IMG/VR virus record: IMGVR_UViG_3300008107_005973
Coordinates: 1 to 23,668 of that record
Source of the DNA: a virus
Strand: one strand, 5' to 3'
DNA length: 23,668 nt
Made by a program: the position numbers and the translations under genes
Part shown: piece by piece, positions 4,999-9,676 of the stretch
Position numbering within the stretch: position 1 is the stretch's first letter
How the letters are laid out: each line of letters starts with the position of its first letter
The notes under the pieces: generated by a model
Seen by the model: the letters and a program-made list of their open reading frames with translations, nothing else
What the model was told of the DNA's origin: nothing
Database searches by the model: none

Positions 4999-5071
4999 AT
5001 ATAGAAACACACTATTGGGAATTCAACCCAAGTCCGGCGACCGGCACGACGCTGTTAATATGTTCTTATAT
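4999..5071 (-). ncRNA. structured RNA unit 4
   Basis: 73 nt. Arms ATATAAGAACATAT and GTGTGTTTCTATAT pair over 13 of 14 positions. Interior hairpins: CCGG-TCG-CCGG, and TTGGG-TTGAATT-CCCAA. The second has the 5-bp stem and 7-nt loop of a tRNA T-arm and sits where a T-arm would. Confidence 0.62.
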
Positions 5072-5078
5072 AATTACC

Positions 5079-5170
5079 ATATAGAAATACTCTCGACCTC
5101 CAGTTACCGTAGTGATCAACCTACTTTTAACCTTCACGGGCCCTGCGTCCAGTTTAGAGTATTTTTATAT
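5079..5170 (-). ncRNA. structured RNA unit 5
   Basis: 92 nt. Arms ATATAAAAATACTCT and AGAGTATTTCTATAT pair over 14 of 15 positions. ATACTCT/AGAGTAT is a covarying change from the ACACA/TGTGT of its neighbours. Interior: GTTA/TAAC enclosing GTAG-GTTGATCA-CTAC; the other interior hairpin is less clear. Confidence 0.58.
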
Positions 5171-5172
5171 AA

Positions 5173-5243
5173 TGAAATAGTGAACAGGATTTGCACCTGT
5201 GCCCACAGCCTCCGGCTGCACTCTCCTACTAAGCTATCACCAT
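5173..5243 (-). ncRNA. tRNA-like sequence with truncated anticodon loop
   Basis: About 70 nt. Acceptor ATGGTGA/TCACTAT (7 of 7 with one G-U), then TA, D-arm GCTT-AGTAGGA-GAGT, and a perfect T-arm ACAGG-TGCAAAT-CCTGT. The anticodon arm is only 13 nt (CAGCC-GGA-GGCTG), four short of normal, with no T33 or readable anticodon. There is no encoded CCA, unlike all 28 tRNAs. Either a decayed tRNA or a tRNA mimic. Its acceptor 5' strand overlaps the closing helix of unit 7. Confidence 0.6.
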
Positions 5244-5332
5244 ATAGAAACACATTACCCGCATGAATATCCGGCATATCTACAAATATGTCCGACTGTT
5301 GTAGCAGTCAATGCAATGTGTTTTTATATGGT
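5239..5332 (-). ncRNA. structured RNA unit 7
   Basis: 94 nt. Arms ACCATATAAAAACACATT and AATGTGTTTCTATATGGT pair over 17 of 18 positions (one A-C). The leading ACCA is the discriminator and CCA end of the upstream tRNA-Lys. Interior hairpins: GACTG-CTACAA-CAGTC, and CATAT-TTGTAG-ATATG flanked by GG/CC. Confidence 0.62.
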
Positions 5333-5518
5333 AGGGGCGCCGGGACTCGAACCCGAAATTGGCAGATTAAAAGTCTGCTGTGATACCGTTTCACCACACC
5401 CCCGGACTTTTTCTTGTCTCCGCAAAGCCTTGTTAGACTTACGATGACTACCCGCTTTTCTTTTTAATGCCAAAACAACGAAGGGGTTACGTTGCTTGAC
5501 GATTATCTTGTGCTTCAT
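5324..5518 (-). CDS. small basic protein whose 3' end is the tRNA-Lys gene
   Basis: 64 codons. The first ~38 residues are strongly basic (motif RNPFVVLALKRKAGSHRKSN, then KALRR) and resemble small conserved phage proteins with an RNPFV-A-RKAGSHRKSNKALRR core. The start has an excellent ribosome site (AGGAG, 7 nt before ATG) and lies just downstream of promoter P2, so translation is credible. The frame then runs without a stop through the whole tRNA-Lys gene and ends with TAA inside the arm of unit 7. The last ~26 residues are therefore read from tRNA sequence. RNase P cleavage of the tRNA would remove the stop codon from this mRNA. Role unknown; nucleic-acid or ribosome binding is plausible from its charge. 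Confidence 0.65.
   Translation of the reverse strand: MKHKIIVKQRNPFVVLALKRKAGSHRKSNKALRRQEKVRGCGETVSQQTFNLPISGSSPGAPTI
5329..5403 (-). tRNA. tRNA-Lys (TTT)
   Basis: 75 nt. Acceptor GGGGGTG/CGCCCCT, anticodon loop CTTTTAA, T-loop TTCGAGT, encoded CCA. Nested in the 3' end of a same-strand reading frame; its ACCA is shared with the closing helix of unit 7. Confidence 0.95.
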
Positions 5519-5537
5519 TTTTATCTCCTAAAACACT

Positions 5538-5566
5538 ATTATAACACCTTTTAGAATCCGAGTCAA
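5538..5566 (-). promoter_or_regulatory. sigma-70 promoter P2
   Basis: Read leftwards: TTGACT (5566-5561), 17-nt spacer ending CTAAAAGGTGT, TATAAT (5543-5538). It would drive the basic protein, tRNA-Lys, the structured units and the tRNAs to their left. Confidence 0.85.
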
Positions 5567-5579
5567 ATGCTCGGGTATT

Positions 5580-5653
5580 TGGCAGAGGGTACTGGGATCG
5601 AACCAGTGATGACAGAGTCAAAGTCTGTAGTGTTACCGCTACACTAACCCCCA
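5580..5653 (-). tRNA. tRNA-Gln (TTG)
   Basis: 74 nt. Acceptor TGGGGGT/ACCCTCT with an unpaired U1-U72, compatible with the weak 1-72 pair GlnRS prefers. Discriminator G, anticodon loop CTTTGAC, T-loop TTCGATC, encoded CCA. Confidence 0.94.
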
Positions 5654-5662
5654 ACAAAAACT

Positions 5663-5737
5663 TGGTCCGCCGAAGAGGAATCGAACCTCTATTAATAGCT
5701 TAGAAGGCTACTGTTCTATCCGTTGAACTATCGGCAG
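5663..5737 (-). tRNA. tRNA-Arg (TCT)
   Basis: 75 nt. Acceptor CTGCCGA/TCGGCGG, anticodon loop CTTCTAA, T-loop TTCGATT, encoded CCA. Confidence 0.95.
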
Positions 5738-5742
5738 TAATT

Positions 5743-5816
5743 TGGTGCCCCGTGACAGAATCGAACTGCCGTCCCCTGATTACAAAACAGGTGTTCTACC
5801 ATTTAACTAACAGGGC
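5743..5816 (-). tRNA. tRNA-Thr (TGT)
   Basis: 74 nt. Acceptor GCCCTGT/ACGGGGC, anticodon loop TTTGTAA, T-loop TTCGATT, encoded CCA. Confidence 0.95.
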
Positions 5817-5823
5817 AAAAACT

Positions 5824-5899
5824 TGGTGCATCGTGAGAGACTCGAACTCCCGACAGCCTGCGTGTAAGGCAGGAACTCTACCAACTGAGTTAACGATGC
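5824..5899 (-). tRNA. tRNA-Val (TAC)
   Basis: 76 nt. Acceptor GCATCGT/ACGATGC, anticodon loop CTTACAC, T-loop TTCGAGT, encoded CCA. Confidence 0.96.
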
Positions 5900-5902
5900 A
5901 TT

Positions 5903-5986
5903 TGGTGGAGACGGATGGATTCGAACCACCGTGCTGTTAAGAACAGATTTACAGTCTGCCGCAATCGACCACTCTGCCACATCTCC
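5903..5986 (-). tRNA. tRNA-Tyr (GTA)
   Basis: 84 nt, class II. Acceptor GGAGATG/CGTCTCC, anticodon loop CTGTAAA, T-loop TTCGAAT, encoded CCA. Confidence 0.96.
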
Positions 5987-5994
5987 AAAATACT

Positions 5995-6069
5995 TGGCTC
6001 CCCAGGGTGGGATCGAACCACCGACCAAATGATTAACAGTCATCTACTCTACCGCTGAGCTACTAGGGA
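5995..6069 (-). tRNA. tRNA-Asn (GTT)
   Basis: 75 nt. Acceptor TCCCTAG/CTGGGGA, discriminator G, anticodon loop CTGTTAA, T-loop TTCGATC, encoded CCA. First gene after promoter P3. Confidence 0.96.
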
Positions 6070-6076
6070 ATATCTT

Positions 6077-6104
6077 ATTATAACAACTTGACTATAAAAG
6101 TCAA
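6077..6104 (-). promoter_or_regulatory. sigma-70 promoter P3
   Basis: Read leftwards: TTGACT (6104-6099), 16-nt spacer, TATAAT (6082-6077). Precedes the Asn-Tyr-Val-Thr-Arg-Gln tRNA run. Confidence 0.8.
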
Positions 6105-6114
6105 GCAAAAAATT

Positions 6115-6191
6115 TGGTCCGTGTGAAAGGATTCGAACCTCCGACCGCCTGGTCCCAAACCAGGAGCGCTACCTGACTGCGCTACACACGG
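6115..6191 (-). tRNA. tRNA-Pro (TGG)
   Basis: 77 nt. Acceptor CCGTGTG/CACACGG, anticodon loop TTTGGGA, T-loop TTCGAAT, encoded CCA. Its first 10 bases are also the last codons and stop of the GNAT-like gene. Confidence 0.96.
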
Positions 6192-6622
6192 ACATATTCA
6201 TAATTAACGGTTTCTTCATTCTCTCTAAAAACAATAGCACCGTTCTTCAAGTGAAAACGCTTTGCCATTTCTGTCTTAGGAGACAATGTAACAAACCTTT
6301 TTATGTATGGCATATTATTTTCTATGTGGGCTACTGCATCAAATATAAGCGTTTTGCCTGCACCTGGTGCATAACTCCATATCGTATAAAATACCGCAAT
6401 GTCTGGATTGTTTACTTTTTCAAACAACTCAGATTCTTTTGTTGGAACATTGTTCTGATAACTTACGCATGTGATTGCTAATACTTTATCATTTGTATCC
6501 CGAAGAACAAAGATATCTTTGTTATCACCTACTCGTTCCGTAGTCGGAATGTTCGGTCTAACAGGATCCTCATTCAATAAACTAAAAAAACTATCTGTAA
6601 GAGATTTTATTATATGTAACAT
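6182..6622 (-). CDS. GNAT-like acetyltransferase-type protein
   Basis: 146 aa. The frame runs upstream through tRNA-Ala, but the ATG at 6622 has a ribosome site (GAGGT, 4 nt before) and begins the natural protein (MLHIIKSLTDSFFSLL). Beta-strand pattern FVLRDTNDKVLAITCVSY (~35-55), then AVFYTIWSYAPGAGKTLIFDAVAHI (~75-100) and a terminal IKRFVTLSPKTEMAKRFHLK(NGA) resemble small phage acyl-CoA N-acyltransferase-fold proteins. The turn APGAGK could bind a phosphate, as in CoA binding. The last three codons and stop (TAG) lie inside tRNA-Pro, so mRNA translation and tRNA maturation compete. Substrate unknown; fold assignment moderate. Confidence 0.55.
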   Translation of the reverse strand: MLHIIKSLTDSFFSLLNEDPVRPNIPTTERVGDNKDIFVLRDTNDKVLAITCVSYQNNVPTKESELFEKVNNPDIAVFYTIWSYAPGAGKTLIFDAVAHIENNMPYIKRFVTLSPKTEMAKRFHLKNGAIVFRENEETVNYEYVRV

Positions 6623-6639
6623 GACAACCTCATTATTAT

Positions 6640-6714
6640 TGGTGGACCGACGGGGGATCGAACCCCGACTAAAGGCTTGCAAAGCCCCTGTGCTCCCATT
6701 ATCACTATCAGCCC
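6640..6714 (-). tRNA. tRNA-Ala (TGC)
   Basis: 75 nt. Acceptor GGGCTGA/TCGGTCC with two G-U pairs, anticodon loop TTTGCAA, T-loop TTCGATC, encoded CCA. The alanine G3-U70 identity pair is present. Confidence 0.96.
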
Positions 6715-6734
6715 AATATCTTGTCACATATTTA

Positions 6735-6818
6735 TGGTACCCCAGGAGAGACTCGAACTCTCACGCCTTTCGACATTGGCTTCTAAGACCAACGTGTCTA
6801 CCATTCCACCACCGGGGC
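6735..6818 (-). tRNA. tRNA-Leu (TAG)
   Basis: 84 nt, class II. Acceptor GCCCCGG/CTGGGGT, anticodon loop CTTAGAA, T-loop TTCGAGT, encoded CCA. Confidence 0.96.
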
Positions 6819-6830
6819 ATCTCTAAAATA

Positions 6831-6906
6831 TGGCGGTCCTAGGGGGTATCGAGCCCCACTCTTCTAGCGTGACAAGCTAGCGTGCGTCCATGAACACTTT
6901 AGGACC
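6831..6906 (-). tRNA. tRNA-Asp (GTC)
   Basis: 76 nt. Acceptor GGTCCTA/TAGGACC, discriminator G, anticodon loop TTGTCAC, encoded CCA. The T-loop is CTCGATA instead of TTCGAnn and the T-stem has one mismatch, so it is slightly degenerate. Confidence 0.9.
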
Positions 6907-6918
6907 TATCTTATTTCT

Positions 6919-6946
6919 ATTATAACACCTGTACAATAAATGTCAA
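6919..6946 (-). promoter_or_regulatory. sigma-70 promoter P4
   Basis: Read leftwards: TTGACA (6946-6941), 16-nt spacer ending AGGTGT, TATAAT (6924-6919). Precedes tRNA-Asp, tRNA-Leu, tRNA-Ala, the GNAT-like gene and tRNA-Pro. Confidence 0.85.
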
Positions 6947-6955
6947 GCATTATAT

Positions 6956-7033
6956 TGGAGTATCGGGAGGGATTCGAACCCCCGGTTTTAGTGATTTGCA
7001 ATCACTTGCATTGGACCGCTCTGCCACCGATAC
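6956..7033 (-). tRNA. tRNA-Cys (GCA)
   Basis: 78 nt. Acceptor GTATCGG/CCGATAC, discriminator U (typical of Cys), anticodon loop TTGCAAA, T-loop TTCGAAT, encoded CCA. Confidence 0.95.
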
Positions 7034-7037
7034 ATTA

Positions 7038-7148
7038 CCATATTAGAACACACTCCGTATCTTAACTACGACAAGTATCAAAACTTGTCTACAAGTCCAA
7101 ATAACAATCTCCGGAAGATTGTCCAACCTGAAATGTGTTTTAATATGG
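7038..7148 (-). ncRNA. structured RNA unit 8
   Basis: 111 nt between tRNA-Glu and tRNA-Cys. Arms CCATATTAAAACACATTTC and GGAGTGTGTTCTAATATGG pair over 18 of 19 positions (one A-C). The leading CCA is the 3' end of tRNA-Glu. Interior hairpins: ACAATCT-TCCGG-AGATTGT and GACAAG-TTTTGATA-CTTGTC. Same family as 4737-5332 although ~1.7 kb away. Confidence 0.62.
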
Positions 7149-7221
7149 CGTCCCGTACGAGAATCGAACTCGTGTTTCCGCCTTGAAAGGGCAGCGTCCT
7201 AGGCCTCTAGACGAACGGGAC
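7146..7221 (-). tRNA. tRNA-Glu (TTC)
   Basis: 76 nt. Acceptor GTCCCGT/ACGGGAC, discriminator G, anticodon loop CTTTCAA, T-loop TTCGATT, encoded CCA that is also the start of unit 8. Confidence 0.96.
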
Positions 7222-7224
7222 ATC

Positions 7225-7298
7225 TGGTCCTCTCGGATGGTATCGAACCAACGTCTCCCGGTTATCAGCCGGGTGCTCTACCTTTGAGCTACAAGAGG
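7225..7298 (-). tRNA. tRNA-Ile (GAT)
   Basis: 74 nt. Acceptor CCTCTTG/CGAGAGG, anticodon loop CTGATAA, T-loop TTCGATA with one T-stem mismatch, encoded CCA. First gene of the array after promoter P5. Confidence 0.95.
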
Positions 7299-7355
7299 AA
7301 AAATGGTACGCAAATTTTTAATGAACAATTGTAGATCTCTTTGATCCATGTGCTA

Positions 7356-7384
7356 ATTATAACACCTTTTAGTAACCCTGTCAA
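7356..7384 (-). promoter_or_regulatory. sigma-70 promoter P5, head of the tRNA array
   Basis: Read leftwards: TTGACA (7384-7379), 17-nt spacer ending CTAAAAGGTGT, TATAAT (7361-7356), both perfect. Preceded by TGC. It lies just after a terminator. Confidence 0.9.
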
Positions 7385-7404
7385 GCACAAGGTTATTAAA
7401 AAGT

Positions 7405-7446
7405 CTATAAAAGGAAACCCTCGGACTTTAGGGGTACCGAGGGTTC
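7405..7446 (-). terminator. rho-independent terminator before the tRNA array
   Basis: Read leftwards: AACCCTCGG (7445-7437), 12-nt loop, CCGAGGGTT (7424-7416), then TCCTTTTA. Nine perfect base pairs. It separates the dehydrogenase transcript from promoter P5. Confidence 0.8.
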
Positions 7447-7486
7447 TTGTAGTTTAGAAAAATACTATCTTACATCAAACCCTTTG

Positions 7487-7549
7487 TATACTCCATGTAT
7501 AATTACGTGCAAAGGCCTCTGGTAGGTGTCTACCTGAGGAATCCTTGCA
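7487..7549 (-). other. two hairpins downstream of the dehydrogenase gene
   Basis: The 177-nt region after the dehydrogenase stop has no credible gene. It holds a nearly continuous ~16-bp hairpin at 7508-7549 (TGCAAGG/CCTTTGCA, CCTC/GAGG, GGTAG-ACAC-CTACC) and a hairpin TATAC-ATGGA-GTATA at 7487-7501. Neither has a T-run, so they look like a structured 3' untranslated RNA or processing site rather than terminators. Confidence 0.45.
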
Positions 7550-7622
7550 TATAATGGGCTGGTTTAATGAAAACATTTATTTCTCTTTTATGTGTTAAAA
7601 ATATTTATACAACTATATGTCT

Positions 7623-8411
7623 TTATACGTCGTTTCTAAAAACTTTATTTTTCTTTATTGCTGCTTCAAGCACAGAAAGATCTACGCCTTGCGTCTGTGC
7701 AAATTTTAAAAGTGCAGCAGTGTCTTTGGGGAAGCACATGCCACCGAATCCAAAATTTCCATCTGGACCAGGGACTCTCATATGACTAGCACCTATTCGT
7801 CTATCTTGCGTAACCATTTTAGATACAAGGTTGAAATCACACTCTGTTTTCTTAGCAAGGTCATATATTTCATTCATGAATAATACTTTAGTTGCTAAAA
7901 ATGTATTGATAGTATACTTAGCAAGTGCTGCTTCACCTATCGAACAATGTGTTACCACTTTAAGATTCGGTTGCGTCAACCGAATCAATCGCTCGGCTTC
8001 TCGTTGATATGCTTTTACTCGTCCCCCAATAAAGGCAAACTCGCCTTGAACATAATCATGAAAAGCATTTGCTTCGGTTAAGAATTCTGGAGAATGAACT
8101 AGATTGGGATACTTTTCATTTAGTTCAGTATACACTCCAATAGGAGCAGTTGACTTACTAATAATTACACCATCGTAATTTTTTAGTTTATCTAATACTG
8201 ATAACAAAATGCTTACGTCACAAGTACCATCATCACTTTGAGGTGTTGGTGTACATATGAACACTCCGTCACATTGCATTAAATCATCGTAGGTATGAGT
8301 TCCTTTATTAGGATCACTATCTACAATAACAATCGAGGTATTCATAAAGCTTGTAGCATTTGCAATTGCACCACCAACAATACCTAAACCAACTATACCA
8401 ATCTTAGTCAT
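7623..8411 (-). CDS. UDP-glucose/nucleotide-sugar dehydrogenase, catalytic core only
   Basis: 262 aa against ~390-450 for the family. N-terminal Rossmann motif GIVGLGIVGG (5-14) binds NAD. FICTPTPQ (51-58), SKSTAPIGV (86-93), HSPEFLTEANAF (106-117) and KYTINTFLATKVLFMNE (165-181) follow the UDP-glucose dehydrogenase order. The catalytic Cys is C226 in FGGMCFPKD. The protein stops ~30 residues later, so the C-terminal UDP-sugar-binding domain is missing. It may form a minimal dimer or act on a different substrate. I chose ATG 8411 (AAGGAT, 4 nt before) over the longer frame starting at 8444, whose extra residues are read from the GC hairpin. It follows the Lys/Ala/Pro-rich protein gene. Possible role: modified sugar for DNA or surface glycosylation (inference). 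Confidence 0.85.
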   Translation of the reverse strand: MTKIGIVGLGIVGGAIANATSFMNTSIVIVDSDPNKGTHTYDDLMQCDGVFICTPTPQSDDGTCDVSILLSVLDKLKNYDGVIISKSTAPIGVYTELNEKYPNLVHSPEFLTEANAFHDYVQGEFAFIGGRVKAYQREAERLIRLTQPNLKVVTHCSIGEAALAKYTINTFLATKVLFMNEIYDLAKKTECDFNLVSKMVTQDRRIGASHMRVPGPDGNFGFGGMCFPKDTAALLKFAQTQGVDLSVLEAAIKKNKVFRNDV

Positions 8412-8428
8412 ACGAATCCTTATGTAAA

Positions 8429-8442
8429 GGGGGCAAGCCCCC
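8429..8442 (-). terminator. short GC hairpin between two genes
   Basis: GGGGG-CTTG-CCCCC followed by TTTACAT (read leftwards). It could be a weak terminator or a processing/stability hairpin between the 135-aa protein gene and the dehydrogenase. Confidence 0.5.
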
Positions 8443-8447
8443 ATATA

Positions 8448-8855
8448 TTACATCAAAGCTTCTGCAATTTCTTTGATCTCAGTCACTTCGAGATCTTCTT
8501 CAACCTTAGGCTTATTAACTTTCGGTTTGCTTGTAACTGCAGGCTTGGATGCCTTAACAGGTGCTACTTTAGCTTTAGGCGCTTTAACTGCTTTAGCTTT
8601 CGGCGCAACAGCATTGCTTTCTTTCTTGTCCATGGTCTCAACAATAAGACTAGACCATTGTGCAAAAACACCACCAGTATCTAGAAGATGCTGACAAGCT
8701 TCTGCCTTGGTCATTGCCCTGGGCAACTCAATGAGTTCGAGAGGACTATGTCCGCCCTTGGCCAAGATCTTAGTACGAGAAACGATATCATTCGCGAAAC
8801 GAACTTTAGTGATACCATGCTGAGTAGAAACACCTGCAACTGTAAAATTAGACAT
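8448..8855 (-). CDS. protein with conserved N-terminal domain and Lys/Ala/Pro-rich tail
   Basis: 135 aa. Residues 1-75 form a small mixed domain (FTVAGVSTQHGITKVRFAND, LELIELPRAMTKAEACQHLL). Residues ~78-118 are a low-complexity tail with repeated KAPKAK, KAVKAP and KPKV motifs, similar in composition to histone H1-like tails. The C terminus is acidic (EEDLEVTEIKEIAEAL). The basic tail suggests nucleic-acid contact; this is inferred from composition only. It is the first gene after the promoter at 8919-8947, with ribosome site AAAGGA before the ATG. Family not recognised. Confidence 0.7.
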   Translation of the reverse strand: MSNFTVAGVSTQHGITKVRFANDIVSRTKILAKGGHSPLELIELPRAMTKAEACQHLLDTGGVFAQWSSLIVETMDKKESNAVAPKAKAVKAPKAKVAPVKASKPAVTSKPKVNKPKVEEDLEVTEIKEIAEALM

Positions 8856-8918
8856 TTGTCTTTCCTTTAAAAAATGATATAAATTTCAATTCACCGAGAA
8901 CTAATGCTCTCAAACTCT

Positions 8919-8947
8919 ATTATATAGCCTTTGTCCATACCTGTCAA
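8919..8947 (-). promoter_or_regulatory. sigma-70 promoter
   Basis: Read leftwards: TTGACA (8947-8942), 17-nt spacer, TATAAT (8924-8919), both perfect, with the same upstream TGC as the tRNA-array promoters. Drives the 135-aa gene and the dehydrogenase. Confidence 0.88.
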
Positions 8948-8971
8948 GCATTAAGTTTAGATGTTGTTCTT

Positions 8972-9340
8972 TCACAACATCGCCTTAACTTTGGCTGTAT
9001 GTTTGCACATTCTGCGGAATTGGAAACCAACGCAATCACAAGTCACATTTCCGTCGGCAGAAATCACGGTGTAAATCTTGCCTGACGCTTTTGATTTGAC
9101 TTGGAAGATACGCTCAGTGCTTCTATTCTCAGAGAAGGTGTGGCCTACAATAAACTTCTTGTGGATATGCGATATGGGATACAATGGATTCCCAGTTCGA
9201 ACCGATACATAATCTTTGTCCAGCCATTTCGGATTAGGTACGACTTTACCCTTAAAGGTATTGATGTCGTGATCCTTGCCCAAAATATTGGACTTCCATT
9301 TTGTAGTAAGTTCTACTGAAGCACCTATTGAAAAGTTCAT
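8972..9340 (-). CDS. SWIM zinc-finger protein
   Basis: 122 aa. The C terminus carries the SWIM signature CxC-x8-CxH: C101, C103, C112, H114 in CDCVGFQFRRMCKHT. Just before it lie the usual strands (FQVKSKASGKIYTVISADG). The N-terminal ~70 residues contain strands VSVRTGNPLYPISHIHKKFI. I chose the second ATG (9340), 8 nt after GAGG; the ATG at 9346 is only 2-3 nt from the ribosome site. SWIM domains bind DNA or protein partners. Single-gene transcription unit with its own promoter at 9364-9392. Confidence 0.8.
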   Translation of the reverse strand: MNFSIGASVELTTKWKSNILGKDHDINTFKGKVVPNPKWLDKDYVSVRTGNPLYPISHIHKKFIVGHTFSENRSTERIFQVKSKASGKIYTVISADGNVTCDCVGFQFRRMCKHTAKVKAML

Positions 9341-9363
9341 ATACATTTCCTCAATGTTCCATT

Positions 9364-9392
9364 ATTATATGTGCTTTCGGACAAGAAGTCAA
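9364..9392 (-). promoter_or_regulatory. sigma-70 promoter for the SWIM gene
   Basis: Read leftwards: TTGACT (9392-9387), 17-nt spacer, TATAAT (9369-9364). Confidence 0.85.
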
Positions 9393-9397
9393 GCAAT

Positions 9398-9430
9398 TCA
9401 AAAAAATACCCTAGTCCTTGCTAGGGTATT
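9398..9430 (-). terminator. strong rho-independent terminator
   Basis: Read leftwards: ATACCCTAG (9429-9421), loop of 6, CTAGGGTAT (9414-9406), then a run of six T. Nine perfect base pairs. It ends the gp41-downstream transcript before the SWIM promoter. Confidence 0.92.
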
Positions 9431-9450
9431 TGAACGGTAATATTTTATTA

Positions 9451-9633
9451 TTACTCTTTGGTTTTTTTGACGATATCGTCATCATCTGTTAATTCTATGA
9501 TACCTTTGTCTTCGAAAAATCCCACAGTATCTGATATTCCCTTTTGATACCCATATGCTTTACACGCATAGCACGCAGTCAACATTAAAACTATTTGTAC
9601 GATATCATAAAATGTAAAGGTTAATTGTTCCAT
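9451..9633 (-). CDS. small single-pass membrane protein
   Basis: 60 aa. One hydrophobic helix at ~8-25 (FYDIVQIVLMLTACYACKAY), then GYQKGISDTVGFFEDKGIIELTDDDD, a short motif I associate with small proteins of T4-like marine phages. Charged C terminus. Strong ribosome site AAGGAG, 5 nt before ATG. Last gene before the terminator. Function unknown. Confidence 0.7.
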   Translation of the reverse strand: MEQLTFTFYDIVQIVLMLTACYACKAYGYQKGISDTVGFFEDKGIIELTDDDDIVKKTKE

Positions 9634-9676
9634 TACTTCTCCTTATAATTAATTAGAATCGCATGATGTACTCCTG

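Larger units (their letters stand above)
4737..5332 (-). repeat. tandem array of hairpin-closed structured units
   Basis: Six repeat units and one tRNA-like sequence fill the ~600 nt between tRNA-Arg and tRNA-Lys. Five units (4737-5170) are strictly tandem, separated by an identical 7-nt linker (GGTAATT read leftwards) at 4826-4832, 4911-4917, 4992-4998 and 5072-5078. Each unit starts and ends with related arms (ATATAARAAYACA and TGTGTTYCTATAT) that pair, while the interiors are unrelated. No protein frame with a ribosome site is present here. Confidence 0.75.

Noticed and set aside
4737-5170. Strand of the structured units decided by G-U versus A-C pairs
   Set aside because: Counting over all eight units gives about 7 mismatches on the minus strand and 8 on the plus strand, so the test is not informative; I assign minus from the neighbouring tRNAs and promoters.
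4737-5332. CRISPR array
   Set aside because: Spacing is regular, but each unit is bounded by inverted arms that pair with each other, not by one direct repeat flanking spacers, and no cas genes are present.
7299-7349. 23-codon frame between promoter P5 and tRNA-Ile
   Set aside because: It would start at about the transcription start without a ribosome site and ends inside the tRNA.
7567-7785. 72-codon plus-strand frame opposite the dehydrogenase end
   Set aside because: No ribosome site, and most of it is antisense to a well-supported gene.
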